Assembly: GCF_013186535.1 (NCBI RefSeq)
Contig: NZ_JABMCZ010000003.1
Span: 2,108,001 to 2,172,000 of the forward strand
Direction: 5' to 3'
DNA: 64,000 bases
Source: Nocardia terpenica
GTDB taxonomy: Bacteria; Actinomycetota; Actinomycetes; Mycobacteriales; Mycobacteriaceae
How positions within the stretch are numbered: the first letter of the stretch is position 1; every line of letters starts with the position of its first letter. The notes below the pieces were generated by a model, which searched no databases, was not told where the DNA came from, and was given only the letters and a program-made list of their open reading frames with translations. Below, piece after piece: positions 1-8,898 of this stretch. The position numbers and the translations under genes were made by a program.

Positions 1-948
1 GAGCGCCGCCGCCATCGCGGTGACCACGTCGCGGGGCAGGCCGAGGGTGCCCGCGTCGCGGGCGATGCGGGCGCGGACCGCGATCGAGGTATCGACCTCG
101 GTGACCGCCTTGCTGAGCGCGGCCAGCGCGGCCGGGATCGTCATCGGCCGATCGGCGGCGCGATCGTCGCCGATCTCCGCCAGCTGCCGCAGCGTGCGTG
201 CGGCCGCGCGGGCCGCGCCCGGCCCGCCCGCGGCCCGCGCCGTTTCCAGCAGGGTGGCCAGGACGCTGTCGTGGATGAGTCCGGCGAATCGCGCCTGCTC
301 CTGATCGGTCGCCTCGATGGTCGCCGCCACCGTCGCCTGCCGGACCGCGATGCCGGTCGCCTCGTCGAGCCGCCCCGCGGCGTGCAGCACGCGGGCGGCG
401 ATCGCGGCGAAGAACCCCTGCGCGAGATAGGTGCGCAGCAGGCTCTGCCCGAGGCTGTGCACCCCCGGGCCGCCGGACACGTAGAGATCCACCGCCACCC
501 CCAAAGTGCCCGCCGCCAGCAGATACACCGGCCATGCCCGCGGCCAGGCGAGCACACCCGCGACGGTGGTGACGGTGACCAGCGGCGGCAGCCAGGTGCC
601 CTCCGGGGCGAAACACGCGTACCGGCAGGCGAGCGGCAGGGCGCCCACGCAGAGCGGGAAGGTCGCCGCCAGCGCGAGCGCCGTCCGCCGGACCGCGACG
701 ACGCCGCCGCGCAGGCCCGCGCCCGCCAGCGCGCCGCTGGTGGTTACCAGCGCGACGACCGCGACCGGTGTCCACCACGGGCTCACGATCTGGGCCTGCC
801 GCAGGATCATCGGCAGGTGGGCCACCACCCACAGCACCCCGCCGACGCCGACCGCCGCCCCGATGGACCGCCGGGCACGGTCGTACGCGCGCATACTCGT
901 TCGGTCGCTTGCCACGGTGCCCCCCGTGTGGACCTCGGTCACCACCAT
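1..948 (-). CDS. Membrane sensor histidine kinase (NarL/DesK-type), 3'-truncated by the window edge
   Basis: The frame is open from ATG 948 to the window edge, giving 316 codons with the C-terminus missing. An in-frame TGA lies two codons upstream of the ATG; an internal ATG at 894 is an alternative start. The first ~150 residues are four or five hydrophobic helices (for example LWVVAHLPMIL and PVAVVALVTTSGALAG). A dimerisation segment follows with the motif FAGLIHDSVLATLLE, in which His226 fits the phospho-acceptor of HisKA_3-type kinases. The ATPase domain would lie beyond the edge. Such kinases autophosphorylate and pass phosphate to a NarL-type response regulator, usually the next gene, here outside the window. 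The ligand is unknown. Confidence 0.8.
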   Translation of the reverse strand, partial: MVVTEVHTGGTVASDRTSMRAYDRARRSIGAAVGVGGVLWVVAHLPMILRQAQIVSPWWTPVAVVALVTTSGALAGAGLRGGVVAVRRTALALAATFPLCVGALPLACRYACFAPEGTWLPPLVTVTTVAGVLAWPRAWPVYLLAAGTLGVAVDLYVSGGPGVHSLGQSLLRTYLAQGFFAAIAARVLHAAGRLDEATGIAVRQATVAATIEATDQEQARFAGLIHDSVLATLLETARAAGGPGAARAAARTLRQLAEIGDDRAADRPMTIPAALAALSKAVTEVDTSIAVRARIARDAGTLGLPRDVVTAMAAAL

Positions 949-1057
949 GAATCACCCGTCGTCCTCGACGTCGTCTTCCATGGTATTCATCGCCGGATCG
1001 GCGGCCAGTGCAGCACTTCTCCGAAAAACGATGTCGAACTGGCCGTTTGCGCGCGTG

Positions 1058-1094
1058 TTGACACCGTCGACGCGCGAAACATACCGTCGGGCAC
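1058..1094 (+). promoter_or_regulatory. Sigma-70-like promoter, probably giving a leaderless mRNA
   Basis: TTGACA at 1058-1063 is followed after 18 nt by TACCGT at 1082-1087, which matches TAnnnT. A start point about 7 nt downstream would fall on or next to the GTG at 1095. No Shine-Dalgarno sequence precedes that GTG, so the thioesterase mRNA is probably leaderless, which is common in actinobacteria. The site lies between divergent genes. Confidence 0.5.
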
Positions 1095-1577
1095 GTGACA
1101 TCGACGTTGCCCGAGGACCACACCGGCGCCTCGCTGCCGCCGCATCAGGACCGCTGTTTCGGTTGCGGGCCGGGCAATTCCGCGGGGCTGGGCATCGCCT
1201 TCACCCGCGCGCAGGACGGGATCGTCGGCGTGCTGACGCTGGACGAACGGCATCAGGGCGCGCCCGGTGTGGCGCACGGCGGCGTGGTGGCCGCCGCCCT
1301 GGACGAGACCGCCGGTTCGGCGCTGCTGCCGCTGGGTCTGCCCGCTGTCACCGCGCAGCTCGACGTCTCCTATCACGCGCCGGTGCCGATCGGCCGCACG
1401 CTCACCGTTCGCTCGCGGCTCGACGAACGCGCGGGCCGCAAGCTGCGCATCACCGCCGAACTGGAACTGGACGGTTCCGTCGTGGCCCGCGCCCGGGTCC
1501 TGTTCATCGAGGTCCCGGCCGAACATTTCCTGGCCAACGGCGCCGCGCCCGGCGACCTTCCGGCCCTGGGCATCTGA
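1095..1577 (+). CDS. PaaI-type hotdog-fold thioesterase
   Basis: This 160-residue protein has the single hotdog-domain plan of acyl-CoA thioesterases. N-terminal CFGCGPGN is typical of actinobacterial members. GVAHGGVVAAALDETAGS corresponds to the HGG active-site helix with its acidic residue, and TAQLDVSYHAPVPIGRTL to the substrate-facing strand. It probably hydrolyses acyl-CoA thioesters in the cytosol; the acyl group cannot be told from sequence. The start is GTG 1095, just downstream of a promoter and without a ribosome-binding site. It is divergent from the sensor kinase. The GMC/ALDH pair begins about 125 nt downstream and may be separate. Confidence 0.8.
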   Translation: MTSTLPEDHTGASLPPHQDRCFGCGPGNSAGLGIAFTRAQDGIVGVLTLDERHQGAPGVAHGGVVAAALDETAGSALLPLGLPAVTAQLDVSYHAPVPIGRTLTVRSRLDERAGRKLRITAELELDGSVVARARVLFIEVPAEHFLANGAAPGDLPALGI

Positions 1578-1702
1578 CACCGACCCACCACGCCGCCCGA
1601 TGGCCCACCGATAGTCCCGATCGACCCGTTCCGGGCGAAGGACCGGCGTCCTCGCGTGACAATGGGTGAGGTCGTGCTGTGCGCGGGCATTGGAGGGTCA
1701 CC

Positions 1703-3325
1703 ATGACCGATCGAGAATCCTTCGACTACATCATCGTCGGTGCCGGAAGCGCGGGATGCGTGCTCGCCCACCGGCTCACCGAGGACCCGGCGGTCTCGGT
1801 CCTGCTGCTGGAGGCGGGCCCCGCGGACGACGCCGACGAGATCCACATCCCCGCGGCATGGGGCACACTCATCCGCACGCACTGGGATTGGCGCTACGAG
1901 ACCACGCCGCAGAAGCAGCTCGGCGGGCGACGCGCGTACTGGCCGCGGATGAAGGCGCTCGGCGGATGCTCGTCGATGAACGCCATGATCTACATCCGCG
2001 GCAACCGCGCCGACTACGACGGCTGGGAGCGCGATTACGGCGCGACCGGCTGGAACTACCGGGATGTGCTGCCGTACTTCGTGAAATCGGAGACCAATAC
2101 CGGGCTGCGCACGGCGTATCACGGCACCGCCGGACCGCTGCACGTCGAGAACCGGCGCTACACCCACGAACTCACCGACGCCTGGGTGTCGGGCGCGGTC
2201 GCGGCGGGCCTGCCGCGGACCGACGACTTCAACGGCCCGAATCAGCTCGGTGTCGGCCGCTATCAGGTCACCAATCGGAACGGACGGCGCTGGTCGACCG
2301 CGGACGCCTATCTGCGCCCGGCCCTTTCGCGCCCGAACCTCACCGTCCGCACCGGCGCGCACGCCACCCGCGTGCTGCTGGCGGGCCCCCGCGCGATCGG
2401 CGTCGCCTACCTGCGCGACGGCGCGGAGCACGCGGCATACGCCGACGGCGAGGTGCTGCTGTCCGGCGGTTCGATCAATTCGCCGCAGCTGCTGTTGCTT
2501 TCGGGCATCGGTCCGGCCGCGCACCTGCGCGAGACCGGCATCGACGTGGTGGTCGACCTGCCGGGCGTCGGCGAGAACCTGCACGACCACCCGGTCACCC
2601 CGATGCTGTGGTTCACCCGCGCCACCTCCGATCTGGCCGCGTTCGAGACGCCGCTGCGGCTGGCGCAGTGGCAGGCGCTGGGCCGGGGCCCGCTGGTGTC
2701 CAATATCGGCGAGGGCGGCGGATTCACCACCGTGACAAGCGATTCGGGCGCGCCTGACATGCAGTTCCACGTCGCCCCGACGGCGTTCTACGACAACGGG
2801 CTGCACGAGAACATCGCGCCGATGTTCACCGCCGGCGCCACCCTGGTCGAGGTGCACAGCCGCGGCCGGGTGCGGCTGCGGTCGGCGGATCCGCTGTGGC
2901 AGCCCGAGATCGACCCCGGCTATCTCACCGATCCGCGCGACCTGGACACGCTGCTGGCGGGCGTGCGCCTGCTGCTGGACATCGCGCGGCGGGCGCCGCT
3001 GGCGAAATACCTGGAGCGGCCGTATCTTCCGGCCGCCGACGCCGTCACCGAGGACGGGCTGCGCGCCCACGTCGAACGCTGGACCCAGACGCTGTTCCAT
3101 CCGGTCGGCACCTGCGCCATGGGCTCCGGCGAAACCGCCGTCGTGGACCCGGAACTGCGGGTGCGCGGCGTGGACAACCTGCGCGTCGTGGACGCCTCGA
3201 TCATGCCGCGGGTCGCGCGCGGCAACACCAACGCCCCCACCGTCATGATCGGCGAGAAGGCCGCCGATCTGGTTCGCGGCCGGACGGCCGCGACCGTCCC
3301 CGCTGCGAAGGAGAGCGGCCGATGA
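1703..3325 (+). CDS. GMC-family FAD-dependent alcohol oxidoreductase (choline dehydrogenase-like)
   Basis: The 540-residue product begins with the FAD-binding segment DYIIVGAGSAGCVLAHRL and later has LGGCSSMNAMIYIRG, the GMC signature. The C-terminus carries LFHPVGTCAMG and ARGNTNAPTVMIGEKAADL, which supply the catalytic His and Asn pair of the family. It should oxidise a primary alcohol to an aldehyde with FAD. The start is ATG 1703, behind GGAGGG at 1692-1697; an in-frame GTG at 1679 has poorer context. The stop overlaps the ATG of the aldehyde dehydrogenase by 4 nt, so the two enzymes are probably translated together and oxidise an alcohol to the acid. Choline is possible, but the specificity is not determined by sequence. 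Confidence 0.85.
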   Translation: MTDRESFDYIIVGAGSAGCVLAHRLTEDPAVSVLLLEAGPADDADEIHIPAAWGTLIRTHWDWRYETTPQKQLGGRRAYWPRMKALGGCSSMNAMIYIRGNRADYDGWERDYGATGWNYRDVLPYFVKSETNTGLRTAYHGTAGPLHVENRRYTHELTDAWVSGAVAAGLPRTDDFNGPNQLGVGRYQVTNRNGRRWSTADAYLRPALSRPNLTVRTGAHATRVLLAGPRAIGVAYLRDGAEHAAYADGEVLLSGGSINSPQLLLLSGIGPAAHLRETGIDVVVDLPGVGENLHDHPVTPMLWFTRATSDLAAFETPLRLAQWQALGRGPLVSNIGEGGGFTTVTSDSGAPDMQFHVAPTAFYDNGLHENIAPMFTAGATLVEVHSRGRVRLRSADPLWQPEIDPGYLTDPRDLDTLLAGVRLLLDIARRAPLAKYLERPYLPAADAVTEDGLRAHVERWTQTLFHPVGTCAMGSGETAVVDPELRVRGVDNLRVVDASIMPRVARGNTNAPTVMIGEKAADLVRGRTAATVPAAKESGR

Positions 3326-4830
3326 CCTCCCTGCACGAGAACACCGCCGTCACCCCGCTACCCGTGTTCGAGGTGCGCAACCCCGGCACCGGCGAGGTGG
3401 TCGGCAGCTATCCGATCCAGTCCGCGGCCGATGCCGTCGCCGCGGTCGAGCGGGCCCGCGACGCCTTCCGATGGTGGTCCGGGCTCGGTTATGCCGGTCG
3501 CGCCGAACGGCTTTCGCGGTTCGCCGGGGTGATCGCCCGGCGGCTGCGGCAGCTCGGCGCGGTCATCCACGACGAGACCGGCAAGCCGTACTCCGATGCC
3601 GCGCTCGAGGCGGCGCTCGTGCTCGACCATCTGAAGTGGGCGGGCCGGAACGCGCCGAAGGTGCTGGGCCGCAGGCGCGCTCGGGTCGGGCCGCTGACCT
3701 TCAACCACGCCGCCTCGATCGAGTATCGGCCGTTCGGGGTGGTCGGCGTGATCGGGCCGTGGAACTATCCGGTGTTCACCCCGCTCGGCTCCATCGTGTA
3801 CGCGCTGGCGGCCGGGAACGCGGTGGTGTTCAAGCCGAGCGAGTACAGCCCGGGCGTGGGCCGGTGGCTGGTGGACATGTTCGCGGAGGTGGTGCCGGAA
3901 CAGCCGGTGTTCCAACTGCTCACCGGCGACGCGAGCACCGGCGCCGCGCTGTGCCGCGCCGGGGTCGACAAGGTGGCCTTCACCGGATCCACCGCCACCG
4001 CGAAGAAGGTCATGGCCGTGTGCGCGGAGTCGCTGACCCCGATGGTCGCCGAATGCGGCGGCAAGGACGCGCTGCTCGTGGACGCCGACGCCGATATCGA
4101 TGTCGCGGTGGACGCGGCGCTGTGGGCGGGCATGGCCAACGCCGGGCAGTCCTGCATCGCGACCGAACGCGTCTACGTGCACCGGCAGGTATACGACGAG
4201 TTCGTGGACAAGCTCACCGGCCGGGCCCGGCGGCTGCGGGCCGGGATCGACGACGCCGCCAAGATCGGCCCGATCACCATGCCGAAACAGGTGGGCGTGA
4301 TCCTGCACCACCTCGAGGACGCGGTGGCCCGCGGCGGCCGGGTGCTCACCGGCGGGGTCGCGGAGATCTCCGGTCAGGTGGTGCAGCCGACGGTGCTGGT
4401 CGACGTGCCCGAGGACGCCCTGGCCGTCACCGAGGAGACCTTCGGGCCCACGCTGACCGTCGCGCCGGTGGCGGATATGGACGAGGCGGTCGAGCGCGCC
4501 AATGCCGTTCGCTACGGGTTGTCGGCGGTGGTGTACTCCAAGGCCCGCGGCGGCGAGCTGGCCGACCGGTTGCGCGCCGGAATGGTCAGCGTGAACGCGG
4601 TTTTCACCATCCCGCAGATTCCGTCGCTGCCGTTCGGCGGGGTGGGCGACTCCGGCTTCGGCCGCATCCACGGACCGGACGGGCTGCGCGAGTTCACCTA
4701 CGCGCATGCGGTGGCGCGGCAACGGTTCGCGCCGCTGATGGCGCTGACCACCTTCGACCGCACCGCCAAGGCCGACGCCGCCATGGCCAAGATCATGACG
4801 ATCCTGCACGGGCGCCGGCACCTGGGCTGA
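3322..4830 (+). CDS. NAD(P)-dependent aldehyde dehydrogenase
   Basis: This 502-residue member of the ALDH superfamily is of usual full length. Visible motifs are GPWNYPVFTPL (substrate and cofactor funnel), VFKPSEYSP, the cofactor loop VAFTGSTATAKK, the general base Glu244 in VAECGGKDALLV, and the nucleophile Cys278 in NAGQSCIATERVY. SLPFGGVGDSGFGRIHGPDGL is the conserved C-terminal region. ATG 3322 lies in an ATGA overlap with the GMC gene, which argues against the longer in-frame ORF. It most likely oxidises the aldehyde made by the GMC enzyme. It resembles the succinate-semialdehyde/benzaldehyde type more than BetB, but the substrate remains unknown. Confidence 0.88.
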   Translation: MTSLHENTAVTPLPVFEVRNPGTGEVVGSYPIQSAADAVAAVERARDAFRWWSGLGYAGRAERLSRFAGVIARRLRQLGAVIHDETGKPYSDAALEAALVLDHLKWAGRNAPKVLGRRRARVGPLTFNHAASIEYRPFGVVGVIGPWNYPVFTPLGSIVYALAAGNAVVFKPSEYSPGVGRWLVDMFAEVVPEQPVFQLLTGDASTGAALCRAGVDKVAFTGSTATAKKVMAVCAESLTPMVAECGGKDALLVDADADIDVAVDAALWAGMANAGQSCIATERVYVHRQVYDEFVDKLTGRARRLRAGIDDAAKIGPITMPKQVGVILHHLEDAVARGGRVLTGGVAEISGQVVQPTVLVDVPEDALAVTEETFGPTLTVAPVADMDEAVERANAVRYGLSAVVYSKARGGELADRLRAGMVSVNAVFTIPQIPSLPFGGVGDSGFGRIHGPDGLREFTYAHAVARQRFAPLMALTTFDRTAKADAAMAKIMTILHGRRHLG

Positions 4831-4836
4831 GCGCGG

Positions 4837-5379
4837 TCAGCGCGCGTCGGCGCCCGCGGCCTCCAGGTAGGCCAGGGCGTCGGCGGGCGTGTCGGCGAAG
4901 TGGACCAGATCGGTCAGCGGGCGCGGCAGGAAGCCCTCGGCCTGCATGCGCTCGAGCTGCCCGCGCAGGCCGTCGTAGAACCCGGCGGTATTGAGCACCA
5001 CCACCGGCATCCGGTTCAGCCCATGCTTTTTCAGCTCCAGGATCTCGGTGGCCTCGTCCAGCGTGCCGGTGCCGCCGACCAGCACCACCACCGCGTCGGC
5101 CAGGGCGAGCAGCCGTGCCTTGCGCTCGCCCAGGTCGGCGGCCACGATCATCTCGTCGGCATTCGGCCGGGCCTTGTGGGCGAGGAATTCCACCGAGACG
5201 CCGACCAGGCGCCCGCCGGACTCCTGCACGCCGTCCGCGACGACCTTCATCAGCCCCGCGTCGGTGCCGCCCCACACCAGGGTGTGGCCGTCCTTGCCGA
5301 GCAGCTGAGCGAACTCGCGCGCCGCCGCGGTGTAACGCGCGTCGAGATCGGCCGCGGACAGAAAGACACAAATCCTCAT
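4837..5379 (-). CDS. LOG family protein (TIGR00730-type, lysine decarboxylase-like fold)
   Basis: The 180-residue product has the Rossmann-like fold of LOG proteins: MRICVFLSAAD at the start, VWGGTDAGLMKVVADG, and VGGTGTLDEATEIL, the counterpart of the PGGxGTxxE motif with Val replacing Pro. Characterised relatives hydrolyse nucleoside monophosphates such as cytokinin riboside 5'-monophosphates, although older annotation says lysine decarboxylase. VNTAGFYDGL and the C-terminal TPADALAYLE match the family. It converges on the ALDH gene with only 6 nt between them. The Pro-to-Val change in the phosphate-binding motif may affect activity. Confidence 0.85.
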   Translation of the reverse strand: MRICVFLSAADLDARYTAAAREFAQLLGKDGHTLVWGGTDAGLMKVVADGVQESGGRLVGVSVEFLAHKARPNADEMIVAADLGERKARLLALADAVVVLVGGTGTLDEATEILELKKHGLNRMPVVVLNTAGFYDGLRGQLERMQAEGFLPRPLTDLVHFADTPADALAYLEAAGADAR

Positions 5380-5413
5380 ACAGTCACTGTATGTGGCGGG
5401 GGCAACGCCTTTT

Positions 5414-5677
5414 TCAGGCTCGGGCGCGGACGAACTTGTAGATCACCAGGAGGATGACGGCGCCGACGATGGCGCCGAGGAACGAGTGCTGGACGGGCGG
5501 GTGGACGCTGAACTTGTGCGGCGCGAACACCATGCTGCCGAGGGTGCCGCCGACGTAGCCGCCGATCACACCCAGCACGATCGTGCCGAGAATGCCGAAA
5601 TTTTCCTTACCGGGAACGAGTAGGCGGGCAACCGCGCCGGCGATGAGTCCGATGATGATCATCGTGATGATGCCCAT
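5414..5677 (-). CDS. GlsB/YeaQ/YmgE family small membrane protein
   Basis: This 87-residue protein has three hydrophobic helices: MGIITMIIIGLIAGAVARLL, then GILGTIVLGVIGGYVGGTLGSMVF, then FLGAIVGAVILLVIYKFV. The Gly-rich pattern is typical of the transglycosylase-associated protein family, linked to general stress in other bacteria; its biochemical role is not established. ATG 5677 has GAGGAG about 7 nt upstream on the coding strand, so I prefer it to the longer frame starting at 5710. A repeat array separates it from hdeD, which is on the same strand. Confidence 0.85.
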   Translation of the reverse strand: MGIITMIIIGLIAGAVARLLVPGKENFGILGTIVLGVIGGYVGGTLGSMVFAPHKFSVHPPVQHSFLGAIVGAVILLVIYKFVRARA

Positions 5678-5743
5678 GATGTGGCTCCTCGAGGCAGGGA
5701 GTATCAGCACAACGACGGTAGCAGGGAATGACGGGAATCAGTG

Positions 5744-5936
5744 GGCCCCGGCCAAAAGCACGCCGGGGCCTGAGTGAAGCTTGCACGCCGGGGCCTGAAT
5801 GACGCCTGCACGCCGGGGCCTGAATGACGCCTGCACGTCGGGGCCTGGTACCCGTCGGCCCCGGTGCGGCCGGAACTCGTAGGCCCCGGCACAGACGGAA
5901 CCCGTCGGCCCCGGCATGCTTTTGGCCGGGGCCGAC
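5744..5936. repeat. Palindromic-element array: two full hairpins flanking degenerate half-copies
   Basis: The left element (5744-5770) has perfect 9-bp arms GGCCCCGGC/GCCGGGGCC around the loop CAAAAGCAC. The right element (5904-5936) has perfect 12-bp arms GTCGGCCCCGGC/GCCGGGGCCGAC around ATGCTTTTG, the reverse orientation. Between them are tandem partial units containing CACGCCGGGGCCTGA, spaced about 25 nt. The right element ends 2 nt from the hdeD stop codon. The array lies between the 3' end of hdeD and the start of the GlsB-like gene. Confidence 0.9.
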
Positions 5937-5938
5937 GG

Positions 5939-6529
5939 TCACAGATTGGTCGGTACCTTCTTTGCGGTGGTGCGGACCTGGAAGGCGTAGATCACCTCCA
6001 TGACGCCCATGAAGATCAGCCACCAGCCGACCACCAGGGTGAGCACCGCGATCGAGTGGATGGGCCACAGGACCAGTGCGATACCGCCGAGCACGAGCAG
6101 GATGCCGTAGAAGACGGTCCAGCCCCGGCCCGGCAGGCCGCGGGGCGCCTCCGCCCCGACGACCAGTCCCGCGATCCCGCGGAACATCCAGCTGATGCCG
6201 ACCCACAGCGCCAGCAGCACGATCGAATCGCCGATGCTGCGCAGGCAGAAGAAGGCCAGGATGAACGACAGGATGCCGCTGATCAGCGACATCGCCCGCC
6301 AGCCGCCGCCGACGTGCGGACCGAATGCCGCGACCACCTGCAGAATGCCGGAGACCAGCAGGTAGACACCGAAGAGAATGCCCGCCACGACGAGCGTCGG
6401 ACCGGGCCAGACCAGAACCATGATCCCGATGACCACCGACAGAATGCCGATGACCAGCAGGGACTGCCACGCGCCGCGGGCCAGTAGATACAGCGGACCC
6501 TCGTGAACTCCTTCTGTGCTGGTTGTCAT
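5939..6529 (-). CDS. HdeD family (DUF308) membrane protein
   Basis: The 196-residue product has six hydrophobic helices in three pairs, beginning SLLVIGILSVVIGIMVLVWPGPT. The repeated pattern of a helix, WPGP or similar turn, and the next helix (also ALVLWPIHSIAVLTLVVGW) is characteristic of HdeD/DUF308 proteins, which are about 185-200 residues long. In enterobacteria HdeD is associated with acid resistance; the actinobacterial role is unknown. The start ATG 6529 follows a short intergenic stretch. A perfect hairpin repeat abuts its stop codon. Confidence 0.85.
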   Translation of the reverse strand: MTTSTEGVHEGPLYLLARGAWQSLLVIGILSVVIGIMVLVWPGPTLVVAGILFGVYLLVSGILQVVAAFGPHVGGGWRAMSLISGILSFILAFFCLRSIGDSIVLLALWVGISWMFRGIAGLVVGAEAPRGLPGRGWTVFYGILLVLGGIALVLWPIHSIAVLTLVVGWWLIFMGVMEVIYAFQVRTTAKKVPTNL

Positions 6530-6604
6530 GGCCGCAGCATAAGACGACCAAGAGCGTTAGCCCCTGATTTGCCGGATGACGAACAGGTCACAAGTCCCGC
6601 GCAA

Positions 6605-6764
6605 GAGGGGCCTTCCGTCCCGTTCCCGGCATGCTTCCCGTCCCGTTCCCGGCCCGCTTCCCCGTCCCGTTCCCGGCCCGCCCTCTCCTCTTGTTCCCGG
6701 CCCGCCTTCTCCTCCTGTTCCCGGCATGCTTCTCGTCCCGTTCCCGGCATGCTTTTGGCCGGGA
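6605..6764. repeat. Degenerate tandem repeats ending in a complete palindromic element
   Basis: Units resembling CGTTCCCGGCATGCTTC or CGTTCCCGGCCCGC recur about every 22-30 nt. The array ends in a full element at 6742-6764 with arms TCCCGGC/GCCGGGA and loop ATGCTTTTG. The complete copy stops 2 nt from the stop codon of the downstream AraC-type gene. No coding function is supported in either strand; ORFs crossing it are composition artefacts. Confidence 0.85.
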
Positions 6765-6766
6765 CC

Positions 6767-7789
6767 TCACGCCCGAGCCGAGACCCGCCCCCTGTTGGCC
6801 CGCCCGAACACCCCCGGCGACTGTCCCTTCCACGCGCGAAAGGCGGCGGTGAACGCCGATACGCTGGCATACCCCAACCGCTCGGCCGCCTGTTCCACGG
6901 TGAGCCCCGCGACGAGGAGTTCCTCGGCGAGCAGGCCGACGGTTTCGTTGCTCAGTTCGCGAAAGGTGGTGCCCTCCTCGGCAAGTCGGCGGCGCAGCGT
7001 GCGCACGCTGACGCCGAGCGCGGCGGCGATGTGCGACTGATCGGCGTAGCGCCCGCGCTGGACGAGCAGTTCGCGCACCCGGCCGCCGATCCCGCTCCGC
7101 TCGCGGCGGCGCTGGATCAGCTCGGCGCACTGCTGCTCGTAGAACCGTGCGGTCGACGAATTGGCCTGCGGCAGTGGGGTGTCGAGCGTGGTGGCGTGCC
7201 ACACCAGCATGGAGCGCGGCGCCTCGAACACGATCGCATCGGAACCGAAGACGGCGCCGAACATCTCGTACACCGGATGCGGCCGCAGCGCGACCTCCGC
7301 GCGCAGCGCGGGCACCCGCACCGGGATCAGGTCCTGCTGGATGGTGACGATCGCCGCGATATCCCGTTCCAGGACGAAGCGTTTCAGATCGTCGGGCACG
7401 GCCTGGTCGTCGCGCACCAGCCGCAGCTCCTCGCCGTGCCTGTCCAGGCGGTAGCGCGCGGCGGTGAACAGCAGGTCGGCGTGGCGCAGCGCGATCTCGA
7501 CGGCCCGGCGCAGGGTGGGCGCGCTCATGACGGCGAACCCCAGCACCCCGAGACTCGGTGGGTGACACAGCAATCCGGCCATCAGGCCCAGGCCGGGCTC
7601 GTCGTGCACCTCGGTTACCACATTGCGGGTGAGCGCCATCTCCTGCGCGAGGGTGATCTCCCCGTTCGGGTCGCGGAGCTGATCCTCCCGAATGCCGGTG
7701 TGCCGCAGGATGGTCGGCAGCGCCGCGCCCCGCGAGACGGCGAAGTCGGCCAGCATGGCCGCACCGGTGATCGCCCGCGGTGTCGGCAC
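6767..7789 (-). CDS. AraC-family regulator with arabinose-binding-like N-domain (paralogue 1)
   Basis: The 340-residue protein has the PF12625-type N-domain (about residues 15-200) and a C-terminal AraC DNA-binding domain. In the latter, SHIAAALGVSVRTLRRRLAEEGTTFREL is the first helix-turn-helix and AAERLGYASVSAFTAAFRAWKGQSPG the second. It is close to its upstream neighbour throughout, for example EELLVAGLTVE and SAFTAAFRAWKGQSPG. The start is GTG 7789, 3 nt after the neighbour's stop, so the two are co-transcribed. The family typically regulates lipid or small-molecule catabolism. The target is unknown. Confidence 0.85.
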   Translation of the reverse strand: MPTPRAITGAAMLADFAVSRGAALPTILRHTGIREDQLRDPNGEITLAQEMALTRNVVTEVHDEPGLGLMAGLLCHPPSLGVLGFAVMSAPTLRRAVEIALRHADLLFTAARYRLDRHGEELRLVRDDQAVPDDLKRFVLERDIAAIVTIQQDLIPVRVPALRAEVALRPHPVYEMFGAVFGSDAIVFEAPRSMLVWHATTLDTPLPQANSSTARFYEQQCAELIQRRRERSGIGGRVRELLVQRGRYADQSHIAAALGVSVRTLRRRLAEEGTTFRELSNETVGLLAEELLVAGLTVEQAAERLGYASVSAFTAAFRAWKGQSPGVFGRANRGRVSARA

Positions 7790-7792
7790 GGG

Positions 7793-8806
7793 CTAGACCC
7801 GTGACGAGGCGCGGCCGCGATGGTCGCGCGCGAAATGGCCGGGGGACTGGCCCTTCCAGGCGCGGAAGGCGGCGGTGAACGCCGAGACGCTGGCGTAGCC
7901 CAGCCGGTCGGCCACGTGCTCGACGGTGAGCCCGGCGACGAGGAGTTCTTCGGCGAGCATGCCGACGGTCTCGTTGCTCAGCTCGCGAAAGGTGGTGCCC
8001 TCCTCGGCGAGTCGGCGGCGCAGCGTGCGCACGCTGAGATCCAGGTCGGCCGCGATGCGGGCCTGATCGGTGACCCCGCCGTGCCGGATCAGCAGATCGC
8101 GCACCCGGCCGCTGACGCCGTTGCGGGTGCGGCGGCGCTGCACCAGGTCCGCGCACTGCTTCTCGTAGAACCGGGCGGTGGCCGTATTGGCCTGGGGGAG
8201 CGGCACTTCCAGCGCGCTGGCCTGCCACACCATGATCGAGCGGGCGGAGCCGAAGACGATATTGTCCACGCCGAGCATGGCGCCGAACATCTCGTACACC
8301 GGATGCGGCGAGACGGTGACCTCCACCCGCAGTACCGGAACCCGCATGGGGATCAGGTCCTGTTGCAGCGTGGCGATGGCGGCGAGATCGCGTTCCAGCG
8401 TGAAGCGGCGCAGATCCTCGGGGACGGTGTGGTCGTCGCGCACCACCCACACCTCGTCGTCGTAGTCGAGCAGCGCGTGCCGGGCCACGGTGAGCGACAG
8501 GTCGGCGTAGCGCAGCGCGATCTCCGCGGCGCGGCGCAGCGTCGGCGCGCTCATGATGGCGAAACCCAGCACGCCCAGCGACGGCGGATGGCACAGTAAA
8601 CCCGCCATGAGGCCGAGACCGGGTTCGTCCCGGACGCCCTGGACCACGTTGCGCATCAGCGTGAATTCCTGATCCAGGGTGATTTCGGCACTCGGATCCT
8701 GCAATTGGGGTTCTCGAATACCGGTGTGCCGCAGAATCGCCGGCATGGTCAGACCGCGCGATACCGCGTAGTCGGTCAGCAATGCCGCGCCGGTGATCGA
8801 CCGCAC
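7793..8806 (-). CDS. AraC-family regulator, tandem paralogue 2
   Basis: This 337-residue regulator has the same two-domain plan as the next gene, with helix-turn-helix segments ARIAADLDLSVRTLRRRLAEEG and VADRLGYASVSAFTAAFRAWKG. I chose GTG 8806 (VRSITGAALLTDYAVSRG) because the paralogue begins at the equivalent point (MPTPRAITGAAMLADFAV). The longer frame from ATG 8938 would swallow the palindrome at 8883-8898, which looks like an operator; that start cannot be excluded. Near-identity in the DNA-binding helices suggests both copies may read similar sites, while divergence in the sensor domains suggests different effectors. Confidence 0.8.
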   Translation of the reverse strand: MRSITGAALLTDYAVSRGLTMPAILRHTGIREPQLQDPSAEITLDQEFTLMRNVVQGVRDEPGLGLMAGLLCHPPSLGVLGFAIMSAPTLRRAAEIALRYADLSLTVARHALLDYDDEVWVVRDDHTVPEDLRRFTLERDLAAIATLQQDLIPMRVPVLRVEVTVSPHPVYEMFGAMLGVDNIVFGSARSIMVWQASALEVPLPQANTATARFYEKQCADLVQRRRTRNGVSGRVRDLLIRHGGVTDQARIAADLDLSVRTLRRRLAEEGTTFRELSNETVGMLAEELLVAGLTVEHVADRLGYASVSAFTAAFRAWKGQSPGHFARDHRGRASSRV

Positions 8807-8882
8807 GTGCGCAGGTTCGTCCACCCTGGAATCGTCGCAGAATTCGGCCTGCTGCGCTGCGAAATCCACAGCGTACGTTGGT

Positions 8883-8898
8883 CTTACTTCAAAGTAAG
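8883..8898. promoter_or_regulatory. Perfect inverted repeat upstream of the AraC pair (candidate operator)
   Basis: CTTACTT at 8883-8889 and AAGTAAG at 8892-8898 form a perfect 7-bp inverted repeat with a 2-nt spacer in an AT-rich patch. It lies about 80 nt upstream of the preferred start of the AraC operon and could be an operator of these genes. It would be coding if the upstream ATG were used, which makes it a useful test of the start choice. Confidence 0.45.

Noticed and set aside
5744..5936. Possible CRISPR array
   Set aside because: Units are palindromic and degenerate with no unique spacers of constant length and no cas genes nearby.
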